Assembly (NCBI GenBank): GCA_022494885.1
Contig: JAGVSM010001217.1
Coordinates: 147,335 to 211,334, forward strand
Direction of reading: 5' to 3'
Source of the DNA: Micrasema longulum
Lineage: Eukaryota; Arthropoda; Insecta; Trichoptera; Brachycentridae
DNA: 64,000 bases
The notes beneath the pieces are model-generated. The model ran no database searches and was not told where the DNA came from. It saw only the letters and a list, made by a program, of their open reading frames with translations. Below, piece after piece: positions 1 to 13,729 of the stretch (position 1 is its first letter; every line of letters begins with the position of its first letter). The translations under genes and the position numbers were made by a program.

Positions 1-204
1 CGATTATTCCTACTTTTGACATGTCCATCTTCAAGTATTTGATGGACTTGATCATGTCATGTCTTTCCAGGTCTTTCTCGTTTTCTGCATCCATCAACAT
101 TTGCATCGTAGATCCTTTTAGATAAAAAAATGTATATATGTTATTATATTTGGAATTCATGGTTGGTGCATTTGTCTTTCATGTTTGCCGTCCCAGATTC
201 GATT

Positions 205-340
205 CCTGGAAACCCTCCTAACTCAACGTCAACCCGTCAATTTGTTTTAAAGTTGACCAGAGTTTACCAGCCAATGACAGGTGGTAATCCCTGTAAATGC
301 CTAGACTTCCATATTCCCTTCTCAAAAATGTTTTCCCTCT
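205..340 (+). repeat. Repeat family B, partial copy
   Basis: CCAGCCAATGACAGGTGGTA and GTAAATGCCTAGACTTCCAT mark the 3' part of family B only. Confidence 0.5.
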
Positions 341-591
341 CTTTTGCAATATATTTAGAACTTTATAACTGAACCACTTTTGTCAAATAAACTTAATTTG
401 TTGTGATTCTTCTTGTAACTTTTATAGGGAATAATAAATTAGTTGTTCAAAAGGAAATTATCTTTCTTCCAATGCTCTTCAAACATTTCGCCCATTTCGT
501 TCGTAATTCTAACGTATTTCATTTAATTTCCTAAGCATAAAGTTCTTATTGGATTACAGTACATGATTAATATATAATTTAATCTGGACTT

Positions 592-621
592 GTTAATTAA
601 TTAATTAATTAATTAATTAAG
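592..621. repeat. (TTAA)n microsatellite
   Basis: Uninterrupted AATT/TTAA repeats. The surrounding 341-1790 is AT-rich without a recognisable gene. Confidence 0.8.
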
Positions 622-2164
622 ACTTAAGTGGACGCTAATCTCACAGATGATAAAATTCAGGTTTGATTCCCGATGATGACACAAAAATTAAATGTGGTTT
701 TTCTCACCATCTCTTTATAAATGTAAAATACATTTTTTTTTTTTGTTTACGTACTAATATTTTTGTAAACAGTACAGTATATTATGCCCATTTATTTTTT
801 ACGTATTTATTTAATTAAAAATGTATATATATGTTTACTATGTTCCGTGTTACTATAGTCTTTATTGTATTCTTTAATACTATTATATTTTCAAATTATT
901 CGGAAGTTATGAACATAGAGTTTGGGATACGATATTATTTTTTTGTATTTGAATGAATTGTCAACATTAAAAAAAAAATTATACACAAAAAAATAACATC
1001 CTACCTATTATTTTGTAGATGTATGTACTCTCGGCAAATGCAGCCCTGGCAAACCATGAAAAAAACAAATACATTGCTAACTTTTTTTCCACTTAATAAA
1101 CGAAAGAGTTTAAGGGCTATAACTGTGCTCATGGCAAAGATCTGCATTTTACTGAAAATCGCACGTATATCGATACAGTAGTTTTTTAGTATATCAAAAA
1201 CACACATACAAACATTGCCTTTTTTATTATATATATAGATATAAACATAGATTCATTAAATTTAAAAAAAAACTGTTCTTTGTCAAAAGTGTATTCTTCG
1301 GCACGGGATTTGCCGGTGAGGAATACATTATACCTTATCATGTGTATTTTTTTATAAATGATATACTTAATAAATAAAATGACAATTCCTTCGTCTTTTT
1401 TTAGATATCGGTGTATTTCGGATATGCCAGGATTTTTCAAGTCAAAAATTGAGTTCATCTACGGGTTTCTATCAAGAGTAATAAATATTTCATCAGTGAT
1501 GGAAACTCGTAGAAGGTAACATTAAACTTTTGGAATTTACCGAACTACGATTCGTTGATTTAATTATTCAAATAAACTTTTGTGTCTTGTATATAACATA
1601 GTTAAATCAAATAAATAATTGAAAAAGTGTTGAAGTTAAACGTTCGCAAAATGGTAAATGTTCTTCTAATTTGTCACCAAAAACCAGCAATTATCGAATC
1701 ATTTGCGCCGTAAATGTGTAACTTCTGTGTTCTCAAATCCATTTCTTCATCTCTGTTGAGATACTTATTGGTTTATTGTGGTTTTCAAATGTTTTTTTTA
1801 ACCACAACAACCCAGGAGGCCCAATGAGGAGCTTCAGTCCTACGGGAAATTGGATACAAAAAATGTTTTCTTGCGCGCGGTAAAAGTTGGAGCATTAAGT
1901 TGTACGACAAAATTCCTCTGTCCAGAATGATCCGAGTACCTACGTATAATGATTATACTAATCGGTTTCGGTTTATCGTGGTATTAGGTACGAATGTCAT
2001 TCGTCATTCATCATTCACGTGGATTCTTGGTTCATAATAACGCAGGAAGGGAACCTTCTACCTGTGTACCTGTTGCCTGCTCTGCTTCTTACAACTTACA
2101 ACTCACAACCTGGTCTCTGTTACCGGCAACCTGATGGCAAGAACGCGATCTAACTAGAGTCCAA

Positions 2165-2500
2165 ACAATGAGGAACTTCAGCTCTACGGAAAATTGGATA
2201 CATGTTTTCTTGCGCGCGGTAAAAATTAGAGCATTAAGTTGTAAGGCCAAGTTTCTTGAAAATGTACGAAAAAATTAATAAATAATATTTTAATAAAAAC
2301 GCACTACTTTGATCGACGTCACTGGTTCATATGAACCAACCAACGATATAAGAGCTGTGAAGGTTATACAGTTGGCTTACCGTAAACGAACCAATCGGAA
2401 TAACTAACAGAAAATAACCTCTGACGTCACACGCGGAGTTATTTCAGAATTACAAAACTTTAAAAAAATCATTTCGCTGATAATACGATGCACAAATTTT
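2165..2500 (+). repeat. Repeat family A, copy (plus)
   Basis: Marked by CTACGGAAAATTGGATACAT, TTAGAGCATTAAGTTGTA, a GACGTCACTGGTTCATATGA segment and CTGATAATACGATGC. Four long copies exist in the window on both strands. No terminal repeats or coding capacity are evident. A shorter piece lies at about 1812-1915. Confidence 0.6.
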
Positions 2501-4640
2501 ATTTTTTTTATTTTCAGCTTAGTTTAATAGACTATAAAGAAAAAACGACGCTGAATTTCCTCATTAAAGTGGTGAATTACCGTACAAAATACCCCGGCTT
2601 GAAAATAATCACATGTTCATTTGTTTGTGTTCTCACAGGAAATCGATGTCGAAACAATCCGCACGTAAAGCGTCTTAACCATAATACCACTGAGGTAGCT
2701 AATATAAAAAAAAAACAATAAAGTTTTGAAGGAAAATAATTTAATAAATAAGGCGTCTTTACAATTTCACTTTCTTGCTTTTTAGGCTTTTTGACAAAAA
2801 GTTTTCTCCGCTCGAGCTTTTCTTTTGAACTTCGCCAATTCTTTTATTTATTAACGTCTTTATCTCGTTTATTGTTTAGAAATATAAAATGATGTTGGAT
2901 TTTATGGACTTGAGCTGTCATATTATGCATACGAAATAAATTAATACTATAAAAGACGTAATGAATAAATAATACACTATAATTTTACGGAAAATTACTG
3001 TGGATTTATGCGCATGCGTGATTTGGCCCATAAAAGAGCCATTAAAATGGCGCTGGTTTTTCATTCTTTCAATCGTGTTTTTTATAACATCAAATAAAAT
3101 TTTATATTTAATCATTTGTGCTAAAATGAAATATACATATCGATATTGAATTTGAAATTTGCATTAATTTATCTCTTATTCTCAGAAAAAGCTTCTGTGA
3201 TAGAAATGTAAGTAATTAATATTGAATACAACGGGAATAAAATTATATTAAGTTTTATAATTACCTGCCTCACTAGGTAATTGAAACGGAAATCAACAAA
3301 TAAATTAATTTAGTAAGCAATTAGATTCAGATAAAAATAACGATTAACTATCAAAATAATTCAAACATTGTTCACCTACCTTCAAAGAATCTTCGATTAC
3401 TCTTTTACACAAAACAAACTCACACCAAATTATTATTGTTGTAAAATTATTCAAAAAACAAGAAAATAACTGAAATCAACACCATTCAAACTGATTAAAA
3501 ACTCACAAACTTCACAGAAATACTCGTGGATTGTATCAACTTTTAATAATTTTAAACTCCCGTAAACTCAAATTTGACATAAATTATTATCCGTACTTTT
3601 AACAACACCTGATTTAGCCATATTAAAATACTTTTACTATCACTAGACCTGTTTTGATGCGATAAAAGTTGTTTTGACTGAAATTATACGCGATCGAAAC
3701 ACATGAACGAGTTTCTCACGGACGCGCGAACGCGTGCTACTCCGCTTAGCACAGAATGAGTACTGAAGATTGAAGTTAAAAGGTAAAGCGTGGGATGTTT
3801 GAAAGGTTCCAATTCATTGAAATCTCTCCGTGATACGGGATTTTCTGATTTAAAAATTAGGGTTTCAGTTTTACAAAACGAAACTTGCGAAAAATAGTTT
3901 ATTCCAAATAGTAATTTAATTTCGTGATGTAGTTTTGCTTATTTTCAATTAGAAAAATATGCTTGCCTTCCTTCAACTATCTTTTTGGTTTTAGTAAAAA
4001 TTTACTTATGTTCGCTTCGTTTTATTTGAAGGAGAGTTGTCTCTTATTTTCGTTACACTCTATTACACAAATTATTGGAAAGTCATATAAATATGTACCG
4101 ATGTAATACTTTTTTTTTTAAATATTTTTATTCGTCTTGTAAACTAACTTAAATTTTAATTGTTCAACGATTTAGTTCATACTCGTAAAAAAGGGAATTT
4201 AATCTGGTACGACAACAACGGAAATCTATATTTTTATTTATTTATTTATTTTTACATAAACGGCATAAATTGCCTTTAACATATTATATTGAACATAAAT
4301 ATTTTTAAAAAAATACATAAAAAAATACATAACAAAAAGTTATAAAATTGCATAACTGTAACAATGGTAACAAGTAGGTAAATACACATAAGCAACCAAA
4401 AATATTAACGAAATAAATACATAAACATGAAAAAACAAAAAAAGGAAAAACATTTTTAAATATATAGATAAGTTTAAGAATAATATTGCGAGAAAAAAAA
4501 TTAAATCAGACTCGTTTTATAACTATCAAGTCCAGAACCAAATACATATATCATTTTGTAATAGTTACACGATAGGTTTTTAAGATTTAGTTTATAAGAT
4601 TTGGTTTGGTTTATTAATAGACACTATTCTGATAGTAAAG
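2501..4640. other. Gene-free AT-rich stretch
   Basis: Apart from the CpG patch at 3.6-3.8 kb and a (TTTA)n tract near 4236, I see no gene, RNA or transposon end. Confidence 0.5.
3560..3790 (-). other. CpG-containing, possible promoter and first exon
   Basis: A local cluster of CpG (ACGCGCGAACGCGTGC near 3722) in AT-rich DNA. On the minus strand it is followed by an ATG near 3,624 (MAKSG) before AT-rich sequence. It could be the 5' end of a minus-strand gene lying left of the window. No exon chain can be shown. Confidence 0.2.
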
Positions 4641-5688
4641 ATGACCAAAATATAGACAGAGAAGACCCATCAATGCCAGGGCCTCTTAGCCACTTATACC
4701 AGCGAATAAAGGATCATATACTTCCATATTCCCTCCTTAAAAATGTTCTCAATATCTGTTTAGTATTAATTTTGATAAAAATATTCAGTTGATTAAGTTT
4801 TAGACAGTCAACTGTGAAACTGGCGATTCACATACCTACCAAAACCACACTCCACTTTTTTACACACGCATCCTCACACAAAAAAAAACTCGCACACATG
4901 CACTTCTATGAATCATATTTAACTGAACTGGATTTTTATAATTGTATTTATGTGGAAAACTGATTTGGCTTTATTTTATTTTTCTTATAATGTTGTGTAT
5001 ATTTTTTTGTATTGCTGTTGTTTTTCTTAATAACCAAAAATTAAAATTAAAAAATTAAAAATAAAATAAAAAATAAAAAAATAAAATTTATTGATCATTT
5101 TTGTTACATGAAGGTAAGATGAGCAGTCTTACGGTTCAGGAGCCAGTCCAGGTACTATGAAATATTCTAGTGTAAAAACACCTTTTTAAATAAATATTTC
5201 ATGGCAACCAATCAAACTCGGGACCTCTCGAATCGAATAAGTCTTTTTATTTAAATAAAACACATTTCACAAAGTCTTGTAAACGGCAAGAATGTTTTCC
5301 GTCTTTGCTGTAGTATAGATCTACATCTTTCCAGTTACATTAGCCACAGCAAAATATTACGGTTAAATAATATAAAATATAATGATTCGAAAGCAATGGA
5401 TTGGATGGCATTTTTTTAAAAACAAATTTAAGATAAGTGTATATTTTTCTTAATCTTCGATCCTGCGACCTGGCCTATCTTGCATTACCGATTATTTTAA
5501 TTGGAGCGCTGGGTTATTGAAGGTCTTCTAGTAAGATTCAGCTTCAATGTTCTTCCGGTAACTCCTATTAAGTACAAATAACGAAACCAGGAACAATTTA
5601 TCCTCATTATATTACAATCCGGAAACTCAATTTTTATTAGTAAGGTGTAATTGTTAATTAAAACTTCTAAAGCCTCGATCACATTACA

Positions 5689-6030
5689 CAGGGTGTTCAT
5701 TAAACCCTGTCACATCCAAAACCACGATGATCAGTATGTGCAAGAAGACATATCGGCACATAAAATATTTTTTTTAGAACGAATAACATTTTAAAAAATT
5801 AAATATTTAAAAAAGCAAATGGTTGCTTACTTCTGCAGGGGTGAAACGAGGAGGGGGGAGGAGGGAGTATGATACTACGCCGCGCTTCCCTCACTTTTCC
5901 CCTACAGAGGTAAGCAACCATTTGTTTTTTTTTTCTTGGTTTTAAATATTTTTTTTAAATATGCTTATGTCTTCTTGCCTATACTGATCATTGTGGTTTC
6001 GGATGTGACAGGGTTTAAAGAACACCCTTT
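5689..6030. mobile_element. Foldback MITE, CAGGGTGTTC family, copy 1
   Basis: Ends CAGGGTGTTC and its complement. Inverted arms of about 150 bp share CACATCC…AACCACGATGATCA and TGGTTGCTTAC, with a G-rich/C-rich centre. A second copy lies at 23919-24289. Non-coding; arms this long resemble Tc1/mariner-type MITEs. Confidence 0.7.
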
Positions 6031-6655
6031 ATACAAAAGAGTTTAAAAAGTCAAATATATTTCACAATTCTGGTATTTTCCACAGTCCATTCCTGTGGGA
6101 TAATCTAGAAGCAACAAACATCCCACCCGCGCTACAATGTCGTAAATACTTAGTAGTAGTAGGGCACTACATATTTATATATATTGTTTTTTTATATATT
6201 TTTTTAATTTATTATTGTTTAGTATTAAAATTTTTATAAACCATATAGTAAACTTTTTAATTTCCCTTTAAAGCACTTTCTTTTTCTTTTTTTTCTTCTC
6301 TTCCTCTTTTTGAAAACTGCTATTTTCTGAAATTTACGTTTCTTTAATGTAGGTAAATATTTATATTTGATACAGATGTAATATTTTTTTATATATAAAT
6401 ACTGTTTACCATTGTATACTATTTATTATGTTTTTGTTCCTTTTTTAATATTACGGTATTTTTTATTGTATTTTTTCCACTGGTTTTATTGTATTATGAT
6501 AAAGAAAGATTTTTTTCTCAATTGGTCTGGGTGATGTGGTGTATTTTTCACAGTTTTCTTCCATATCCTTACTTTCCTACCTGCTGACAAGCTTCTGAAA
6601 TAGAGGCTTAGCGGGTTATTCCCTTAAAAAAAATATCATTCGTCTTGTGGCGCCT

Positions 6656-6945
6656 CCGTCATAAACAATCCTCAAGGACCTACCGAGGAGCGAAACCACG
6701 CAAGCGAACGCAGCTCGTTAAGTTACCAGCCTGCGGTTCGATACCCAGCCGGAAGTAGCGGGCAACAAGAAAAAAGGCTATAAAAGGCGCAAAGTTCAAG
6801 GCCCGTCCTTCTCTCCTTGTCCGAAACTCAACTGCAGTACTTCCTCACATACAATTAGTCTTCTATAAAACACGTGTTAGATATAAATTCGAAGTAAGTT
6901 AGATTTTATTGAACGTGTAATAAAATATCTTTGTATTACACGCCA
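6656..6945 (+). repeat. Possible solo LTR
   Basis: Starts TGTGGCGCCTCC and ends near TTGTATTACA. TATAAAAGGCGC is at about 6779 and AATAAA follows near 6921. This promoter-plus-polyA order within 300 bp is LTR-like, but no second copy or target duplication was confirmed. Confidence 0.35.
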
Positions 6946-7729
6946 GTTTTCTTATAAAATAAATAGTGTTATCCATGTAAGTAAGCCGTTCTTATTTCTT
7001 GTGTGATAATATATATGTGAATCCTTTTCCCCGCCACCTTCTGAAGAGAACGTAGTAGGGTGTTGAGCGAGAGGCCATAAGGCACCGACGGGACCGATTG
7101 CAGGCTCCAGCAGGGACGCGAGGCCCCGAGCGGACGGATGCAGGTAAAAAGGAGATTGCCTAATCCTACCTCACGCACAGGCCTGTGCGTATAAAAGTTA
7201 CACACAGCGTGTACAGTGAGACCCCGACAGGTAAGCCAAACGCCACATCCACCCACAGTCTTTTCATTCTAAAATAATTTACAATGAACTTCCACTAAGA
7301 TCTTTCACCAACAAACTTAAAGACATGTAAATGATTTTTATTTCTTAATTTGTTGCCAAAGAGGGGAAAACATTTTTATTACCACTTCTACTACCATCAC
7401 ACATCAAAATAGGCAGCACGCAGAGAGGATGGACTGCCAAACACGCCCATGGTGGCATACATTCCTAGCTTCTTCCACATTCATACATCTTATCATAAAT
7501 ACCCTTCGGTTCTGCCTGCTTTTGACACGACCAAGCTTAAGATTTTGGTTTATCTGATCATGCCACGTTTTCCTTGGTCATCTTCGTCCCACGTTACTAA
7601 TAATTATAGTCATGTATACCTATTTTATTATTCTTTCGTCATCCATTCGTTTTGCAAGACTAAACCATCTTAGAGACTCTGACTCAGATTAACACTCTTG
7701 CTGGATTTTATTATTCAAAAAACATTTTT

Positions 7730-7900
7730 AAGAAGTAAATACGGATGTCTAGGCATTTACAGGGCTTGTGATACGCCATTGGCTAGTTTAAGTGGCCACA
7801 TTTCACCCTGAATAACATTCACCATTCTGCCTGTGTTTAAACATACACATTTCCTCAACACTGAGGAAAAAAATCCAGTTTGTCTGCAAACATTTGGAAA
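7730..7900 (-). repeat. Repeat family B, minus copy
   Basis: The plus strand reads TGTCTAGGCATTTACAGGGC, TTTAAGTGGCCACATTTCAC and CATTCACCATTCTGCC, complements of the family-B blocks. Confidence 0.6.
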
Positions 7901-8871
7901 AACTCAAAGTATTTTTGACTTTTTACTTGCTTATATTATATCTTTTAAAAGTTTAGCTCAAAGCTTAGCGACTTTAGTGTGAATATTACAAGGAATCCAT
8001 ACCGGAGGGTCGCATTTAAGTTGACTTTTTACATTTTAATCATAAACCTTTTAGATGTAAGATGTTTCAGAATGAAACCAAAAAATGTAAATGATTTGAT
8101 TTTTTTATAAGAAAATTAAAAATTTACGCCTCTTTTGAAATAGATACTTTTATAATAACTTTTTTTTAAATCTTGTTAAAACTAAAACTCGTGATTAAAA
8201 TATAAAACACAATTAAATACATTAGTCAAACGAATAAGAAATTCTATTATATTTATTATTTATGAGACTTTCTTAAATTTAGACAATTCAATAAGATATA
8301 TTTATTAGACTGTCGAGTTATTCCATGAAAATACGACATAAATTTGGAAAAAAAAAAAATTTTCGTATAAACTTCATGGACTCTGAAATATGCTAAAGAA
8401 CGTTTGGTGGTTTATTTATTATTTTTATTCCAATAAAATGGCTACATAGTGAGTGCAGAGACAATCCTACAATAATATACAAAATTATCATATAAATTTT
8501 ATATTTGAAGCACTTATGGTGGTCTCAGCATATCCCGCCATCGCTCGAACAGGGGTGAATGGATCCACCCTGCAGTGGCTTGGAAAAGCGCTTGTTGTAG
8601 CTTTTCAGGCGTTCCCATAGGCTCCAGGTTCCTTGGCGAAGTAGGGCAGCAAAGGGTTTTACCCGTCTAGTTGTAAACATTTCGAAGGCGCTGCAGTACC
8701 TAGGCATGGGCCGTCTAAATAATTACCTGTATGCGTTATTATACCCTTATCTTATTTCATGCTGCTTGCGTATAATTGTTCCATAGTTCCGCTGTATACA
8801 TGGACGTCAAATTCGATGTAAAGATGATTTTCTTCACTTCACTACACTAAAAGAAGCATCTTCATCGCATC

Positions 8872-9060
8872 GGCGGCCTCCGTGGTGTAGTGGTCAAGAC
8901 GCTTGACTCACGCACGGAAGGTTCCTGGTTCGATTCCGGGTGAGATCACAAAAATTAAAAAATGTGATTTTTCTCAAGCCTGGTTGTTCTGTAATGTAAT
9001 TCAGCGCTGTAATTGGGCCTCCTGGCCTTTTGTGGTGCAAAAAAATGAAATGAAATGAAA
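8872..9060 (+). repeat. tRNA-derived SINE (family S2), copy 1
   Basis: GGTGTAGTGGTCAAGACGCT (box A) and GGTTCGATTCC (box B) form a tRNA-like head. A body with TAATTGGGCCTCCTGGCC follows, ending in a GAAAT/A-rich tail. The body repeats at 9.7 kb. The cloverleaf is imperfect, so it is not called as a tRNA gene. Confidence 0.7.
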
Positions 9061-9399
9061 AAAAAAAAATGAAAAAATTAAAAACTCTTGTTAGCATAGA
9101 GACCATGACATTTTGATGACTCTTTTCTGTCTCTCTATGTCCTGATCATATTTATAATCATCAGTGAGTATGTGCCCTAGATACTTAACTTTTTAAAAAA
9201 TATAATTATTTATTTACTGTAATCAATAAATTCAATAATAAGGTTACAGTATTATAGGTACTTAAAATTAGACTTAATGTTCTAAAACGTATAATTACGT
9301 AATGTGTCATAGATAAATTTATACTACTTTAAATAAAATGTTTGTACATATTTACCATTGTAAATTTAAAATAAAATGAAAAAAATATTTTATTTACCC

Positions 9400-9610
9400 A
9401 TCACTACTCACCCACGGTGACAATGCCTGCATGCTGTCGCTGATTTCCCTTTTGAATTTATTAATATTCAAGTTGAAGATATCACTCGCATTGGTTCCAA
9501 TAATATTATTATATATGTTGCATATTCTATAAATGCACGATTTTTTTGCTCCATTAGTGTTTACTTTTGAAGTAACCGTTAAACGTTTGTTGTCTAGGAA
9601 TACAGGTTTA
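9400..9610 (-). pseudogene. Possible retrotransposon C-terminal fragment
   Basis: The minus strand is open for about 60 codons (RLTVTSKVNTNGAKKSCIYR … DIFNLNINKFKREI), vaguely like an ORF2 tail. Weak. Confidence 0.25.
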
Positions 9611-9737
9611 GTGGTTAAGAAGCTTGAATCACCCGCGGAAGGTTCCGGGTTCTATTCCCGGTGAGAACAAAAAAAAATATTACTGTAATTAAACACTGTA
9701 ATCGGGCCTCCTGGCCTGTTGTGGTGCATAAACATAA
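9600..9737 (+). repeat. tRNA-derived SINE S2, copy 2
   Basis: Shares GGTTTAGTGGTTAAGAAGCT, GGTTCCGGGTTCTATTCCCG and TAATCGGGCCTCCTGGCCTG with copy 1; shorter body. Confidence 0.65.
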
Positions 9738-11930
9738 TTAAAGTGTTAATTTTATGGTTTCTAGTCTGAAGATTTCGAAAATTATATTCCATTATTAAGT
9801 AGAGGGTAAGATGAATGAATCTTTGCCGTTAATATATTTTTAAAAGGCTATAAAGTTAATTACGTTACTTTTCAGTGGCATCCGTACGCATTTTGTTGAA
9901 AAATATGACTTGTCAAATAATGTAACGTGAATTACTTAAACCATGTAAGGTGAGTTAACTTTTTTTAATTTTTAATTATTTTTCATCGTTATTTTTTTAT
10001 CGTTTTACTGTCTTTGTAGCGATTTCTTTTTATCGTTAATGAAAAAAAAAAGAATTTTTTACAGTTTCGGTTGTTTTTTCATTTCTGCTTACACGTTTAC
10101 CTAATTAGAAGAGTTTTAGCATTATATACCTGTGGATAGAACTTCATGTATCACAATGTAACTTGCGTTACCAAAGCGAATTTTTTTTTTTTTTACCTTA
10201 ATTGAATTACTATTTTTCTGAAAATGTTTTCATAATCGATGTTGAATGTACGAAATAAATATTTTTTTATATTACATAGATAAAAACACATTTAAATTAA
10301 ACACATTGAAAAATATATTGGTTGCGAAGGATTGTATAGAAATACTATAAATTCAATAAAAATTGGGGAAATTATATTCTATCAGTAAAGTGAAAAAACC
10401 TTCAATATTTCCATGAAAACGCCTTTCGTATTATTAGACATTTCATCAATTGAAAAAAAATTGTAAGTCATATTAAATTTTACAAATGAATAATACTTCA
10501 AGGTTTAGGGTTTTTACTAAATTCAAGAAGAAATTAAAAATATTTTTCACTTTAAATTAGTGTCGTTTTTTTTAATTACTTTTTACTGGTTAACTTTTTG
10601 TACATAATTCAAATTGTAGATTAGCGGGCCTGTTGCCAAATGGAATTTTTTTCCAACCAATTATTAAAAAAAAGTTGCATGTGTATAATTTAAGTTACAA
10701 AACGTATTCAATAGAAAATTTAATAAAATCCTAAAGATAAACAATAATAGAAATAACTGTATTTGTATTTAAATAACGTTAAATACTATTACTTAACGGG
10801 AAAACGGAATGAAAAGGAAAGGAAGGGAGGTTAAAGAAGACAAAGGAGATGCTTCTTCATAAAGGATTTAAACAGAGATACTGTTAAAACATCTTTGTAT
10901 AGTGATGAGGGTGGTTACACAGTCGAGCCCGGACACTAAATAAGAAAAAAAAGAGGAATTGTGGATGGATATTAAGAACATGCTTTGAGAATTAGAACGA
11001 AGAAACCATGAAATGATAAGCGTTAAATTTTTCACGGAGGTATATAGGAGCCTTAGGCGTATGAAACAAAGTGAACAGAAGTGAGAGGGAGTGATAGATT
11101 CTCCGCTGTCTAATTTTGGGCCATTTCAGTTTCCTCAGATAATCAGAAATGTGGTCATATTTAAAAGACCAAAAATATACCTAATGCACGAATTCTGAAG
11201 TCATTGTCAATATACGAAAGACATGCGAAAGTCAATATGCGAAAATTGTATTTGTAAATAAAACTTGTTGAATTTAAAAGTCTACAATGTACAAAATAAC
11301 AAGCTTTACTCAAAAATTAGCTATATTTTTCAATTTAAAATTTGTAATTTTTTGTATTTTTTACAGTAAAAATAGAAAAATTTCAATTTGCGGTCATGGA
11401 TTTAAGATAGAGACGTTTAAAAAACAATATTTTTATCTGTTTAAATAATCAGTTTAAGCAATCTTACTCCAGAATCAATAAACCATTTGAAAGTCGTCTT
11501 TATTTCCGTAAATAAACGAGGAAATGAAGGAAGAGAGAACTCGTTGATGGTATTCGCAAATCGCTACTGTATTGAATTAGACCGTATCACAAATCGACCC
11601 TATAGCAAACAATTAGTAAAACCCACAATTTGATTCAATCGTGCAGCTATCTCGATTAGAGTTTCCTCTAAGAAAATTTCTCTAGGTATTCAAATACTGT
11701 ACTTAACTCTTCAATCGTTTCAATAGCCAGTTAAATTTCAAGGCTATGAGCCATGTGACTACATACCAAGACAATCTTTAAAAAATTAGAATCGGGTTAA
11801 GGTTCGATGATATTGTTGCGGAGTCAAGATTAGTAATTCTCCCCGTTTAGGTTTACATCCCAATCTGCCAAAACTCGATTCCAATTTTCAGAAATAGAAA
11901 GTATAAAACTTAAATCTTAACTTAAACGGA
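9738..11930. other. Gene-free AT-rich stretch
   Basis: No gene or element end recognised. A purine-rich part at 10,800-11,100 has no clear frame. Confidence 0.5.
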
Positions 11931-12660
11931 ATCAGCCAATAGTAAGAACCCTTAAAATTCATGAATGTACAAATGCAAGAAACAGCGTCTGTGACTGCCA
12001 AGCTATAGAAAAGGTCGATCATACAAAATATCTAGGTATGCACAATGATAGTTAATTAAAATGGAACATACACGTAGATAAGACAGCAACCAAACTAAGA
12101 AAAATGATATATTTATTTTAAATCATTAGAAACATCCTAAGCAAAACTACTTTAATCAATGTTTACTATGCTCTAGCACATTCAATTATCAGTTACGGAA
12201 TAATAGGATGGGGAGGAACAAGTAAACCCATATTAGAGCCATTATTGAAAGCACAAAAAGCCTTACCAATACTCTACAGACAGACTTTTTACAGAAAATC
12301 CAGTACAAGACATTAGACAAATATACATAAAGACAATTTCAAGACGTTTCCATAAAAATCCTGACAGACATAATGACGGACAACCAATTTACGACACTGG
12401 GCAAAGACAAAAAACAATACTTCTGCTCCCAAAGAAAAAAACAAATAACGGATATAGGCATTATACTTTTCTGCCCCCTAAGCTTTACAATTTTTTAAGC
12501 AAGGATATATTGGTAAACAAAATGAAAAACAATATTTTCAAAGCTCGAGTCCATAAGTGGATTGCTAAAAGACTAGATAGGAATCTGAAGAATATGTTTC
12601 ATAATATATCAGAATATAATTTTGGTTTCTTGAAAGTCCTTTCTCGTTTTATTGATGTGG
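11930..12660 (+). pseudogene. Non-LTR reverse transcriptase remnant (C-terminal part)
   Basis: Broken frames read VDHTKYLG, then ATKLRKMIYLF, NVYYALAHSIISYGIIGWGG and LEPLLKAQKALPILYR. This is the segment after the catalytic palm in CR1/jockey-type elements. Several stops and at least one frameshift are present. Confidence 0.65.
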
Positions 12661-13059
12661 TTATGTTTTAAAATGTTTTTTTTATATTTCTTTGAATTTT
12701 AACACAACAATTGAGGTGAAAGTATATACAATTTTGTATGAAATAAATAAAACACTGACACTCTGGAACGTGCCTGTGGGCCAGTGGAGTGGCTACATCC
12801 ATAAATAAGAATCAAATTATATTGAATGTACCTATTGTAAAAACATTTTTTTATGAACTAAATATTTGTATTTTATATTAGATTAAATAAATAAATAAAT
12901 GTTTGGGTAAGCTTTAATAAAAATCATGGAGGACGAGCAAATTATGAAAGCGTTACAAATGTAGTAATTTGCTCCCACAGACGTACTCTGTCGTTATTCT
13001 AGATTTGTCTGTTTTGAGTTACAAGTGCAGTTTAACCATTTATTTTCTTTCTTAGTGGT

Positions 13060-13600
13060 GCGGGTCAGAGCTCCTGGCGTCGACGTTCTATTGTGACAGG
13101 TCTCCGTGAATAGTTCTCGCCGTCCAAGCCCAGGTCTATAAAGAGCCTGGCTACTGTGTGGAAGGCGAGAGTTTACATTTTTCTAAATCTCCCCCTCCAA
13201 GCCCAGATCCGTTAAGTATCGAGCTATCAGGTAGGGGGCGAGCTCTTTAACATTCTCCGGTTTAACCAGTGATCCCCCGAGGATGAGGCTCCTTTTGTAA
13301 TGTGAAGCATCACATTCACATATAATGTGTATAGGTGTTTCCTCATCTGCACTGCGGAACCTACATCTAGAAGTTTCGAAAAGGTTCATTCTAGCAAGGT
13401 GTTTGTTCAATTTACAGTGCCCTGTAAGGGCTCTAGTGATGATCGTCTGTTGATTTCGGCTGAGGTTTATCAGGTCAAAAGCAAAACTTTGCGAGTACCT
13501 TTTTATCAGTTCCTTCGCACGGTGCTGACCAGGTATTTTTTGCTTTGCTTCCTGGCCCATGACCTCAGCACATTACGAGGAGCACATTAAGGCAATCCAC
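13060..13600 (-). pseudogene. Non-LTR retrotransposon 3' end (ORF2 tail and 3' UTR)
   Basis: An open frame of about 125 codons (13560-13183) ends in SADEETPIHIICECDASHYK, the Cys/His tail found after RNase H in I/R1-related ORF2 proteins. Its 3' UTR (13060-13180) is shared with short pieces at 35320-35395 (same strand sense) and 52081-52135 (opposite). Confidence 0.65.
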
Positions 13601-13729
13601 AGTAGGTTACAGGGCCTATTGTGACACTCACTTATTTCTACAATTTTTGACCGAGATATATCACGAACTTCAGTATTCTTTGAAATCAATGAAGATCCGT
13701 GGTTTTAAGATAGTTTTTTATTTGTTAAT

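Larger units (their letters stand above)
6031..8870. other. Gene-free stretch
   Basis: Holds only the possible LTR (6656-6945), a GC-richer segment at about 7,030-7,260 without coding signal, and a repeat-B copy. Confidence 0.5.

Noticed and set aside
6969..7256. Minus-strand frame of 95 codons in a GC-richer segment
   Set aside because: No recognisable domain, no splice context, and composition alone explains the open frame.
8872..8960. Possible tRNA gene
   Set aside because: Box A and B are present but the acceptor stem does not pair well and a repeated SINE body follows, so it is a SINE head.
13327..13590. Plus-strand open frame of 87 codons
   Set aside because: Antisense of the retrotransposon ORF2 tail on the minus strand.
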